Shown: piece after piece, positions 27,485 through 35,068 of the stretch
Layout: the number at the start of each line of letters is the position of its first letter
Position numbering within the stretch: the first letter of the stretch is position 1
Origin: Bacteroidales bacterium
GTDB taxonomy: Bacteria; Bacteroidota; Bacteroidia; Bacteroidales; P3
DNA length: 64,000 nt
Direction of reading: 5' to 3'
NCBI GenBank assembly: GCA_017480145.1
Contig: JAFVBF010000060.1
Location: 26,482-90,481 of the forward strand
Notes under the pieces: generated by a model
What the model saw: only the letters and a program-made list of their open reading frames with translations
What the model was told of the DNA's origin: nothing
The model's database searches: none
Made by a program: the position numbers and the translations under genes

Positions 27485-28507
27485 ATGAATAACGTATTAG
27501 TATATTGTGAACTTTCGGAGCAAAACCGCATAGCAGATATCAGTCTGGAACTGTGTACTAAAGGTCGTCAGTTGGCCACGCAGTTGCAGGGTCGCCTGCA
27601 GGCTGTAGTGCTGGGTCATAAAGTTGAGGGCCTTGAAAAACAGCTTTACCTCTATGGCGTGGATGAGGTTTTTATGGCCGATGACGAGCGTCTTGCTCCC
27701 TACCGCACTTTGCCGCATTTCGAACTCCTTTCAGCTGTCATTAAGGAGCAGCATCCTGACATTGTGCTATTTGGTGCTACCAGCGTGGGACGCGATATGT
27801 CGCCACGCATTGCTTCCTATCTGCGTTGCGGTTTGACGGCAGACTGCACTACGCTGGAGATAGGCAGTCATACCGATGCCAAGACCAAGCAGACCTACGA
27901 AAACATTCTGCTACAGATGCGTCCTGCATTTGGTGGTAACATTGTGGCTACTATTGTCTCTCCCGAAACCCGCCCGCAGATGGCCACCGTACGCGAGGGT
28001 GTGATGAAGAAAGAAGTGCTCGACGCCACCTATAAGGGTTCGTTGACCCGCATTGCTACCGATGGTCGCCTGGACAAGGCCGACAAGGCGGTGCGTATCA
28101 TCAGCCGCGAAATCAAGGAGCAAAGCATCAATATCAAGCCAGCCTCCATTATTGTGGCGGGTGGCTATGGTATGGGCAGCAAGGAGAATTTTCAACTGTT
28201 GCATCAGTTGGCTGATGCCATTGGCGGCGAGGTAGGTGCCACGCGTGCCGCCATTGATGCTGGTTTTACTGAGAGCGAACGTCAAATTGGGCAGACGGGT
28301 GTCACTGTGCGTCCTAAACTCTACATTGCCTGCGGCATTAGTGGGGCTATTCAACACACTGCCGGCATGGAGGAATCGGGCAAGATTATCTCTATCAACA
28401 CCGACCCCAATGCCCCTATCAACAGTATTGCCGACATCACCATCGTTGGCGATGCTGTGGCCATCGTGCCTCAGCTCATAGCATGTTATAACAACAACCT
28501 GAAATAA
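27485..28507 (+). CDS. etfA: Electron transfer flavoprotein, alpha subunit
   Basis: Carries the conserved FAD domain of the ETF. I choose the ATG at 27485 (MNNVLVYCELSEQNRIAD), giving 340 residues; the in-frame upstream extension from 27416 has no family similarity. The C-terminal FAD signature is complete: GYGMGSKENF, GATRAAIDAGF, QIGQTGVTVRPKLYIACGISGAIQH and INTDPNAPI. The stop is 6 bases before the acyl-CoA dehydrogenase. Confidence 0.94.
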   Translation: MNNVLVYCELSEQNRIADISLELCTKGRQLATQLQGRLQAVVLGHKVEGLEKQLYLYGVDEVFMADDERLAPYRTLPHFELLSAVIKEQHPDIVLFGATSVGRDMSPRIASYLRCGLTADCTTLEIGSHTDAKTKQTYENILLQMRPAFGGNIVATIVSPETRPQMATVREGVMKKEVLDATYKGSLTRIATDGRLDKADKAVRIISREIKEQSINIKPASIIVAGGYGMGSKENFQLLHQLADAIGGEVGATRAAIDAGFTESERQIGQTGVTVRPKLYIACGISGAIQHTAGMEESGKIISINTDPNAPINSIADITIVGDAVAIVPQLIACYNNNLK

Positions 28508-28513
28508 AGCGAT

Positions 28514-30142
28514 ATGAATTTCTATACCGATAACGAAAGTCTCTCCTTCTATCTGCACCATCCCGAGATGGTCGAGATTGCAAGGCTGAGGGAAAAGGAT
28601 TTTGCTGAGGCAGGACTTCATCCTGAGGCTCCTGCCAATGCTGAGGAGGCTATTGAGCAATATGACAGCGTGATGCGCTTGTTGGGCGAAATCACTGCCG
28701 ATGTTGTGGCTGCCAATGCTGAAGAAGTTGATCACGAGGGTCCTCACATCGAGAATGGACGTGTGGTCTATGCCAAGGGTACGCAGCAGAACCTGCGGAC
28801 CATGATTAACGCTGGTTTGTATGGAATGACATTGGAGCGCAAATATAACGGACTCAACTTTCCCCGTGTGCTGGCCGTCATGGCCGGCGAGACTATAGCC
28901 CGTGCCGATGTGGGGTTTGCTACCATCTGGGGTTTGCAGGACTGTGCCGATACCATTCAGCAGTTTGCCTCTGACGAACTGAAGGAGAAATACCTGCCCC
29001 GTATTTATCAGGGTGCCACCTGCTCTATGGACCTTACCGAACCCGATGCTGGCAGCGACCTCCAGTCAGTGCGTCTGCGCGCCACTTTTGACGAGACTGC
29101 CAACTGCTGGCGCCTCAACGGGGTTAAACGTTTTATTACCAACGGAGATGCCGACCTGCATTTGGTGTTGGCTCGCAGTGAAGAGGGTAGCACAGACGGT
29201 CGTGGTCTCTCTTATTTCATCTTCGATCGTGCTGATGGCGGCCTGACGGTTCGCCGCATAGAGAATAAGATGGGTATCAAAGGGTCTCCCACTGCCGAGC
29301 TGGTCTTCACCAATGCGCCAGCCTATTTGGTGGGCGAACGCCGTCTGGGACTTATCAAATACGTCATGTCACTAATGAATGCTGCGCGTCTTGGCGTTGG
29401 TTCTCAGGCTATTGGTCTTTGCGAGGCCGCCTATCGCGAGGCCGAAACCTATGCGGCTTCCCGCCAGCAGTTTGGTCATCCGATTAATCAGTTTGTGGCA
29501 GTACAGGATCTTCTGCGTGCCATGCGTGCCCGCACAGATGCCGCTCGCAGTTTGATGTATGAGACAGCTCGCCTTGTTGACCGTTCGGCCACGTCTAAGC
29601 CGGCTTCGCGTATTGCCGACATCCTGACCCCGCTGGTGAAACTCATGGCCAGCGAGTTCTCTAACCAGAACGCCTATGATTGCATACAGGTGCATGGCGG
29701 CAGCGGATTTATGAAAGAGTATGCCTGCGAACGGCTCTATCGCGATGCCCGCGTGCTTTCTATCTACGAGGGTACCAGTCAGTTGCAAGTGGTGGCCGCC
29801 ATCAAGGGCATTGCCAATGGTTCTTACCTGAAGCGTATTGAGGAGTATGATCAGCAGGTTGCTGTAGGGCAGTTGACAGACCAGCAACAGCAGTTGCTCT
29901 CTATGTTGCGTCAGAGTACAGAGTCCTATCGCGCCCTCTATGAGAAAGCCACGGCTAACGGTTCTACCGATGTGCTGTTTGAGCATAATGCTCGTGCGCT
30001 CACGGAGGTACTTGCTTACACCATCATGGGCTACCTCTTGCTGCTCGACAGTCAGCGCGATATGCGCTATGTTGATTCCTGCGACTATATCACCCGTCAT
30101 GCCCTCGGCGAATCTGCCAAGGCACTGGCCATGATGGCATAG
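28514..30142 (+). CDS. Acyl-CoA dehydrogenase family protein, ETF-linked
   Basis: FAD enzyme that desaturates acyl-CoA or, with a bifurcating ETF, reduces enoyl-CoA. The 542 residues are longer than the ~380 of short-chain enzymes. The substrate loop CSMDLTEPDAGSDLQSV lies near 172-188. The catalytic-base position Glu419 is in the conserved IYEGTSQLQ motif. An extra ~120-residue helical C-terminal part follows. The gene is directly coupled to etfBA. The substrate is unknown; fatty, branched or aryl acyl-CoA are all possible. Confidence 0.88.
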   Translation: MNFYTDNESLSFYLHHPEMVEIARLREKDFAEAGLHPEAPANAEEAIEQYDSVMRLLGEITADVVAANAEEVDHEGPHIENGRVVYAKGTQQNLRTMINAGLYGMTLERKYNGLNFPRVLAVMAGETIARADVGFATIWGLQDCADTIQQFASDELKEKYLPRIYQGATCSMDLTEPDAGSDLQSVRLRATFDETANCWRLNGVKRFITNGDADLHLVLARSEEGSTDGRGLSYFIFDRADGGLTVRRIENKMGIKGSPTAELVFTNAPAYLVGERRLGLIKYVMSLMNAARLGVGSQAIGLCEAAYREAETYAASRQQFGHPINQFVAVQDLLRAMRARTDAARSLMYETARLVDRSATSKPASRIADILTPLVKLMASEFSNQNAYDCIQVHGGSGFMKEYACERLYRDARVLSIYEGTSQLQVVAAIKGIANGSYLKRIEEYDQQVAVGQLTDQQQQLLSMLRQSTESYRALYEKATANGSTDVLFEHNARALTEVLAYTIMGYLLLLDSQRDMRYVDSCDYITRHALGESAKALAMMA

Positions 30143-30163
30143 TCTGAGTATTCCGTCATATAC

Positions 30164-30212
30164 ATCATGCTGAGGGGCTGGAAATCCATCGTTTCCAGCC
30201 CCTCAGCATGAT
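30164..30212. terminator. 21-bp perfect hairpin after the acyl-CoA dehydrogenase
   Basis: 30164-30184 pairs perfectly with 30192-30212 around a 7-base loop (GAGGGGCTGGAAA/TTTCCAGCCCCTC in the core). It separates the rightward ETF operon from the leftward SPFH operon and can act in both directions, although no long T-run follows. Confidence 0.75.
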
Positions 30213-30323
30213 TGGGTGGTTATTGGTATTTGTGTTATTTCAGCAATCCATATTTATAGTCGCCACGTCAATCTATTAATGTTTTCTCGCTGATATGAAA
30301 TCGTGTCGGTGCTGCGTCATAAG

Positions 30324-30770
30324 TCAATTCTTGTCCAACTGCGACTCGCATCGTTCCAATATCACGACGATGGCAGCCGTCAGTAGCAGGGATGTGGCGA
30401 TGATTGCTTCTGATGGCAGTGGGATAACCACAGTGCTGTTGATTACAGCGAACAACACTACCAGTAGCAATATGATGATGCCGTAGGCACGATAGCGTAG
30501 CCCCTCGGGGTCTGGGCCTTGAGTGCGACGTACAAAGCGTAGCCGTCCCTCCACTCGCCGCAAGGTGTACTTTCGGTTGATTTGCGGGTTGCGTAGCGCG
30601 GCGTATATGATGAGAATTACTATGATTTCGGGAAGCAACGTGGAGAGCAGGTAACTTGTGCGCTGTGTCGCTGGAGCAGGCATGAGAAAAACAGTTGTTA
30701 GAGTGCTGCCTGCCATGATGACGCAGGAGACTGTTGCCAGAATTTTGAATATCATCTTATTCTTTTCCAT
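30324..30770 (-). CDS. Small integral membrane protein of unknown function
   Basis: 148 residues with four predicted membrane segments (about 7-29, 40-58, 93-110 and 122-140). A basic loop between segments two and three (NRKYTLRRVEGRLRFVRR) probably faces the cytoplasm. I do not recognise a family. It is the last of three minus-strand genes after the ribbon-helix-helix and SPFH genes. The order suggests membrane-related function, but nothing more can be said. Confidence 0.65.
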   Translation of the reverse strand: MEKNKMIFKILATVSCVIMAGSTLTTVFLMPAPATQRTSYLLSTLLPEIIVILIIYAALRNPQINRKYTLRRVEGRLRFVRRTQGPDPEGLRYRAYGIIILLLVVLFAVINSTVVIPLPSEAIIATSLLLTAAIVVILERCESQLDKN

Positions 30771-30843
30771 GCGGAAGAATCGTTATGGGTGTTAGGCAGT
30801 GATGGGAGATAGATTGGGTTCGGTGTGTTCCGGTAGTGGCTGC

Positions 30844-31059
30844 TCAGTCGTTTTTCGTAGCGTTGTTCATGGTCGGTGTCTGATTTGTGCGTGCTGTCTC
30901 TTTTCGGGGCAGCCGCCGCGCTTTGCGCAGAGCCTCGGACAGCAGGTATTCTATCTGCCCATTGGTGCTGCGGAACTCGTCTGCCGCCCATCGCTCGATG
31001 GCTTCAAGCATCTGTCCTTCGATGCGGAGCACAAAGGCTTTCTTAGTCGGTGAGGCCAT
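30844..31059 (-). CDS. Arc-like ribbon-helix-helix DNA-binding protein
   Basis: 71 residues. The N-terminal ~45 (KKAFVLRIEGQMLEAIERWAADEF, then STNGQIEYLLSEAL) fit the Arc/ribbon-helix-helix pattern: one strand and two helices. The tail is basic and low complexity. It lies 9 bases after the SPFH gene in the same operon, an association I recall from other Bacteroidales. It is a good candidate to bind the palindrome in front of this operon. Confidence 0.75.
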   Translation of the reverse strand: MASPTKKAFVLRIEGQMLEAIERWAADEFRSTNGQIEYLLSEALRKARRLPRKETARTNQTPTMNNATKND

Positions 31060-31068
31060 GGTTCGGTT

Positions 31069-32046
31069 TTATTGATAAAGCGTACCGGTGTTGATGACTG
31101 GACTGGCACTCTCGTCGGCGCATAACACTACCAACAGATTGCTGACCATAGCGGCCTTGCGTTCCTCGTCCAGCTCCACTACGTGCTGTTCGCTGAGCCG
31201 ATGGAGGGCAAGCTCCACCATAGAAACAGCTCCTTCAACAATCTTCTCGCGGGCTGAAATGATGGCATCTGCCTGCTGGCGGCGTAGCATCACGCTGGCA
31301 ATTTCAGCAGCATAGGCCAGATTGTTGATGCGTGCTTCCACAATCTCAATACCCGCTATGCCCATATGGCTGCGCAGTTCCTCTTCCAGGCGCTCATTAA
31401 TCTCCTTACCACCGCTGCGCAGTGTGATTTCCGTAGAGTCTGATTCGATGTTGTCGTAAGCGTAAAGGCTGGCAACTTTGCGTAAGGCAGCATCACTTTG
31501 CACGCTGACAAAGGTGTCGTATCCCTTCAAACCCTGTGGCTCTGTTGTTTTCTGAGCAGTGGTGAGGGTGTCCACATCTATGTCGAAGCAGGCTTTATAG
31601 GTATCTTTGATTTTCCACACCAGCACCAGACCAATCATGATTGGGTTACCATTCTTATCGTTCACTTTGATGGGTGCCACATCCATGTTTCGGGCGCGTA
31701 GCGATATTTTCCGGCGTAGGTAAAAAGGATTAATCCAGAAAAATCCGTTGTCGTAAATGGTTCCGCTGTAGCGGCCAAAGAAGGTGAGCACTCGCGACTG
31801 GTTGGGCTGTATGATCATGAATCCGCCAAGATGGAGACAGTAGATGAAAGTAAACAGGCAGCCCAGGATAATGGGCAAGGCAATCCATGCTGTGCCATCG
31901 GGGTGTTCGGCATTCGTCATGCAGTCCCAATTGGCTATCCACACGATGCACAGAATGAAGGCTACAAGCATCATAATGTTGAGGCAGAGATGCAGGAATC
32001 CATTGTTCCCTGCATTCATTTTTCTTGCAAATTCTTTTGTGTTCAT
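31069..32046 (-). CDS. SPFH/band-7 domain membrane protein
   Basis: 325 residues with two N-terminal membrane segments (about 18-40 and 52-76), then an SPFH domain starting at GGFMIIQPNQSRVLTFFGRYSGT. A long helical region with RRQQADAIISAREKIVEGA follows, typical of stomatin/flotillin-like proteins that form membrane scaffolds. The function of this subfamily is not established. It heads a three-gene minus-strand operon. Confidence 0.85.
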   Translation of the reverse strand: MNTKEFARKMNAGNNGFLHLCLNIMMLVAFILCIVWIANWDCMTNAEHPDGTAWIALPIILGCLFTFIYCLHLGGFMIIQPNQSRVLTFFGRYSGTIYDNGFFWINPFYLRRKISLRARNMDVAPIKVNDKNGNPIMIGLVLVWKIKDTYKACFDIDVDTLTTAQKTTEPQGLKGYDTFVSVQSDAALRKVASLYAYDNIESDSTEITLRSGGKEINERLEEELRSHMGIAGIEIVEARINNLAYAAEIASVMLRRQQADAIISAREKIVEGAVSMVELALHRLSEQHVVELDEERKAAMVSNLLVVLCADESASPVINTGTLYQ

Positions 32047-32084
32047 GTTCTTTTTGTTTGCTGAAATTTAAATTATTGTGATAA

Positions 32085-32113
32085 TATAGTGATATTATTT
32101 TAATATCACTATA
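32085..32113 (-). promoter_or_regulatory. 13-bp palindrome at the SPFH operon promoter
   Basis: TATAGTGATATTA (32085-32097) and TAATATCACTATA (32101-32113) are perfect inverted arms around TTT. The minus-strand -7 element TATATTTGC (32126-32118) lies directly upstream, so transcription should start inside or at the edge of the palindrome. That is a typical repressor position. Confidence 0.55.
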
Positions 32114-32117
32114 GGGG

Positions 32118-32126
32118 GCAAATATA
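32118..32126 (-). promoter_or_regulatory. -7 promoter element for the SPFH operon
   Basis: On the minus strand the sequence reads TATATTTGC, an exact match to the TAnnTTTGC pattern, 72 bases before the SPFH start codon. Confidence 0.6.
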
Positions 32127-32246
32127 CAACTAATTTTAAATGGTGCAAAAGATCTGTGTGCTATTTCTGTTGGTCTTTTTTTGGGGGACTAAGCCTAAAA
32201 AGAGATCGTTAGGCAATAAAAGTAGTGAATATGGGTTCTTTTGAAT

Positions 32247-32666
32247 ATGAAAAGAATCATGATAATCAATGGCCCCAACTTAAACCTGTTGGGCCTCCGT
32301 GAGCCTGACATTTACGGACACGAAGGCTTTGCATCCTATTTGGAGAGGCTTCGACTGCATTTTGCCTCAATAGAGATAGGCTACTTTCAGAGCAACGTGG
32401 AAGGTGAGATTATCAACCAGCTGCAAGCTGTAGGATTTTCGTATGACGGCATTGTGCTCAATGCTGGAGGTTACAGCCACACCAGCGTAGCCATACGTGA
32501 TGCTGTATCAGCCATCAGCACCCCTGTTGTCGAGGTGCATATTAGCAATATTTTTGCCCGTGAGGAGTTCCGCCACCGCTCGGTGTTGAGCGATGTGTGC
32601 CGAGGTGGAATTTTCGGTCTTGGACTGGATGGGTACAAATATGCCATAGAGTCTTTGGTTGATTGA
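32247..32666 (+). CDS. aroQ: 3-dehydroquinate dehydratase, type II
   Basis: Third step of the shikimate pathway. 139 residues from the ATG at 32247; a TTG two codons upstream is less likely. Family hallmarks: INGPNLNLLGLREPDIYG at the start, the QSNVEGEIINQLQ stretch, LNAGGYSHTSVAIRDA, EVHISNIFAREEFRHRS and GIFGLGLDGY at the end. It converges with panC across a shared terminator. Confidence 0.96.
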   Translation: MKRIMIINGPNLNLLGLREPDIYGHEGFASYLERLRLHFASIEIGYFQSNVEGEIINQLQAVGFSYDGIVLNAGGYSHTSVAIRDAVSAISTPVVEVHISNIFAREEFRHRSVLSDVCRGGIFGLGLDGYKYAIESLVD

Positions 32667-32690
32667 TCGTTAGGCGGGATGTGAAAAATG

Positions 32691-32725
32691 AAAAGGCAGT
32701 CGAAAGAAAATCAACTGCCTTTTTT
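32691..32725. terminator. Bidirectional terminator between aroQ and panC
   Basis: AAAAGGCAGT (32691-32700) and ACTGCCTTTT (32714-32723) are perfect arms, with T's on the right and A's on the left, so the element can end both the rightward aroQ and the leftward panC transcripts. Confidence 0.88.
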
Positions 32726-32750
32726 GTTTGGCATATCCCGTAGATGCGGG

Positions 32751-33638
32751 TTATCGAAAACGTACCATGTCAATAAGCCGCACACCATCAAGCCATACGG
32801 CAATGCAGCCTACAATGCCTTCGGCATCGTCCCATGAGTTGATAGGTTGAAGCGTCGTGTCATTCACTATCTCGAAGTATTCGGGTTCGAATTGCAGACC
32901 GTTGGGCTGGGGATTCATCTCATGGAAAGAGACCAGTGTGGAGAGGACCCATTCGCACACATCTTCTACCTCCTCATAGTCGGACATCTCTATGGCCTGT
33001 TGAAGCGTGTCATAGATGGCGGGGGCTATGGCGCGAGCCTCGGGGCTAAGCCTCATGTTACGGCTGCTCAGCGCCAGTCCATCGTCGGCGCGCACAATGG
33101 GACAGGCTATCAACTCGATGGGGTATTCGATTTGCTCCAGCAGGTTACGTATGATGGCGATTTGCTGGAAATCTTTCTCTCCAAAATAGGCTCTTTGTGG
33201 ATGCACGATGTCGAACAGACGACGTACCACGACAGCCACACCCGAGAAATGGCCTGGTCGGCGTGGCCCTTCCATCACATCTTCTATAGGGCCGAAGTGA
33301 TAGGTTTCTGTCACGGGGGTGGGATACATCTCTTCCACCGTGGGTGTCAGCACCATGACTTTGCACTCCTCAGATTTGTGTTTGTCTTCGAGCTGCTCAA
33401 TTAGCCGAAGGTCAGCCTCCACCGTACGGGGATATTTCTGTAGGTCCTCGGCGTTATTGAACTGAATAGGATTTACAAAGATGCTGACCACCACTACGGC
33501 ATTTTCGTTCATGGCTCTGTCGATGAGCGACAGATGTCCTTCGTGAAGTGCCCCCATGGTGGGGACAAGGCCGATGCTTCCGCTTTCGGCCAGGGTCAGG
33601 ACCTCTTGGAGCGAGGCCACAGTAGTAAAAACTTGCAT
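32751..33638 (-). CDS. panC: Pantothenate synthetase (pantoate-beta-alanine ligase)
   Basis: Joins pantoate and beta-alanine with ATP in CoA synthesis. I take the ATG at 33638 (MQVFTTVASLQEVL), 295 residues; the frame extends upstream into the neighbouring gene without similarity. Motifs: VPTMGALHEGHLSL (HxGH-type), VSIFVNPIQFNN, YFGEKDFQQ and the SSRNMRLSPEAR (KMSKS-like) stretch. Together with the holin-like and Sua5-type genes it forms a minus-strand operon. Confidence 0.95.
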   Translation of the reverse strand: MQVFTTVASLQEVLTLAESGSIGLVPTMGALHEGHLSLIDRAMNENAVVVVSIFVNPIQFNNAEDLQKYPRTVEADLRLIEQLEDKHKSEECKVMVLTPTVEEMYPTPVTETYHFGPIEDVMEGPRRPGHFSGVAVVVRRLFDIVHPQRAYFGEKDFQQIAIIRNLLEQIEYPIELIACPIVRADDGLALSSRNMRLSPEARAIAPAIYDTLQQAIEMSDYEEVEDVCEWVLSTLVSFHEMNPQPNGLQFEPEYFEIVNDTTLQPINSWDDAEGIVGCIAVWLDGVRLIDMVRFR

Positions 33639-33669
33639 GGAGATTATGATTAGTAATGACTTTCTATGG

Positions 33670-34155
33670 TCAGTCCTCGTCCGAGGTGTCGGTGACATCC
33701 TCATAGTTGGCATAGCCTTCTTCGGCTTCTGTCGGGGTGGCCGAATTGCGTTGCTGATAGCGTGGCCGCCGCATCATGCGGTTTGGGATTTCCAACATGT
33801 AGTTGAATGCCGTGAGAAGTATGCTGAACAATAGCGCACTTCCGAAGGTGTCCACGTGAAAACTGGGTACCAAGGCTCCCGCCAGCAGGATGATACATGC
33901 ATTGACGATGAACAAAAAAAGTCCCATGGTGAACACCATAAACGGCAGTGTCACGACAATCAATATGGGACGGATAAAGTTGTTTAGCAGGGCTATGACC
34001 ACTGCGGTTACGACGGCCGACCACACGCTGTCAAAAGATACGGCGGGCAGCAGTGCATCGGCCAGTATGGCGGCCAGCGTCATCACGATGACCTGTGCCA
34101 GAAAACCCCACTTGCCGGCATAGAGCGAACTTTTGTTTTTGATGGTGATTTTCAT
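33670..34155 (-). CDS. Phage-holin-4-like membrane protein
   Basis: 161 residues with four membrane segments between about 17 and 122, including the family stretch ALLNNFIRPILIVVTLPFMVFTMGLFLFIVN. It fits the 'phage holin family 4 superfamily' common on bacterial chromosomes; there is no phage context here, so a lytic role is unlikely. The last ~30 residues are acidic and soluble. It lies 31 bases upstream of panC and 7 downstream of the Sua5-type gene. Confidence 0.8.
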   Translation of the reverse strand: MKITIKNKSSLYAGKWGFLAQVIVMTLAAILADALLPAVSFDSVWSAVVTAVVIALLNNFIRPILIVVTLPFMVFTMGLFLFIVNACIILLAGALVPSFHVDTFGSALLFSILLTAFNYMLEIPNRMMRRPRYQQRNSATPTEAEEGYANYEDVTDTSDED

Positions 34156-34162
34156 GTCTTTC

Positions 34163-34789
34163 TTATTCTTGCCCCTCGATAATGCCTTTGCCCTGACGCA
34201 CGATTTCGAATCCGCCTCCCGAGCAGTCCACTACCGTAGAGGGAACGTCCTCGCCAATGCCGCCGTCCACCACCATGAACACGCGCTGCCCCAGCAGGTC
34301 GTGAATCAGTTCGGGGTCAGTCAGATACTCTTTTTCGCGGTCTTCGTTGATTAGCCGTACTGATGTGGATATCAGTGGCGTCCCCACGGCGTCGATGATG
34401 GCGCGACAGACATTGTTGTCCGGAACGCGCAGACCAATGGTCTTGTTTTGGTTCTGGTAGTTACGTGGCACGTTGTTGTTAGCATCCATGATGAACGTGA
34501 ATGGGCCTGGCAGTGTCGATTTGAGCAATGCGAAGGTTTCGCGATCCATGGGGCGCACATATTCCGACAATTGGCTGAGACTGCTGCACAATATGGAGTA
34601 TTTGGCCTGTTTCAGCGAGAATCCTTTCAAGCGCGCTATGGCTTCTGCCGATTTCTTCTGTTCAATGCCGCAGACAAAGGCGTACAGCGTGTCTGTCGGA
34701 ATGATGATTACGGCACCGGCATTGATGGCTTCGGCAGCACGCCTCACATCGCGGTCGTTAGGATGGTCGGGGTAAATCTTCAACAGCAT
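34163..34789 (-). CDS. Sua5/YciO/YrdC-family protein
   Basis: 208 residues from the ATG at 34789; the frame runs far upstream without similarity, and a -7 element lies between. Signature: PTDTLYAFVCGIEQKKSAEAIARLKG and IGLRVPDNNVCRAIIDAVGTPLISTSV. Family members make threonylcarbamoyl-adenylate for the t6A modification of tRNA (TsaC/Sua5), but YciO paralogues do not. The short form without a C-terminal Sua5 domain and the YPDHPND start are closer to YciO. The exact role is unresolved. Confidence 0.85.
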   Translation of the reverse strand: MLLKIYPDHPNDRDVRRAAEAINAGAVIIIPTDTLYAFVCGIEQKKSAEAIARLKGFSLKQAKYSILCSSLSQLSEYVRPMDRETFALLKSTLPGPFTFIMDANNNVPRNYQNQNKTIGLRVPDNNVCRAIIDAVGTPLISTSVRLINEDREKEYLTDPELIHDLLGQRVFMVVDGGIGEDVPSTVVDCSGGGFEIVRQGKGIIEGQE

Positions 34790-34807
34790 GGTAATGGTTT
34801 TGAGTCT

Positions 34808-34816
34808 GCAAAAATA
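34808..34816 (-). promoter_or_regulatory. -7 promoter element for the Sua5-type gene operon
   Basis: The minus strand reads TATTTTTGC, matching TAnnTTTG, 19 bases upstream of the chosen start; this supports the short N-terminus. Confidence 0.55.
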
Positions 34817-34997
34817 CAAAATATTCCCATATATGGCTCCTGTCGGGTAGTCCTCTATATGTCTCGTTTGGGCTGTTTTAATCGTACAGTTACAGGGTAT
34901 GGCGATACCCTTCCAATGGTGTATTGTCAGAACTTGTGCACCGCATGGGTGCGCCATTCCAATATGCTTTCGGGCAGGATTTTTCGTGCAAAAAATG

Positions 34998-35006
34998 TAT
35001 ATTTGC
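34998..35006 (+). promoter_or_regulatory. -7 promoter element for the cargo-protein gene at 35069
   Basis: TATATTTGC, an exact TAnnTTTGC match, lies 63 bases upstream of the start at 35069. Confidence 0.6.
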
Positions 35007-35068
35007 ATCGATACATTGCGTGGAAATCTTAAAATGATTCCATGCAGTGCTTTGATACACATAATATT

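Noticed and set aside
33670-34155. Prophage suggested by the holin-like gene
   Set aside because: The flanking genes are panC and a Sua5/YciO gene and no other phage gene is present; this holin superfamily is common on chromosomes.
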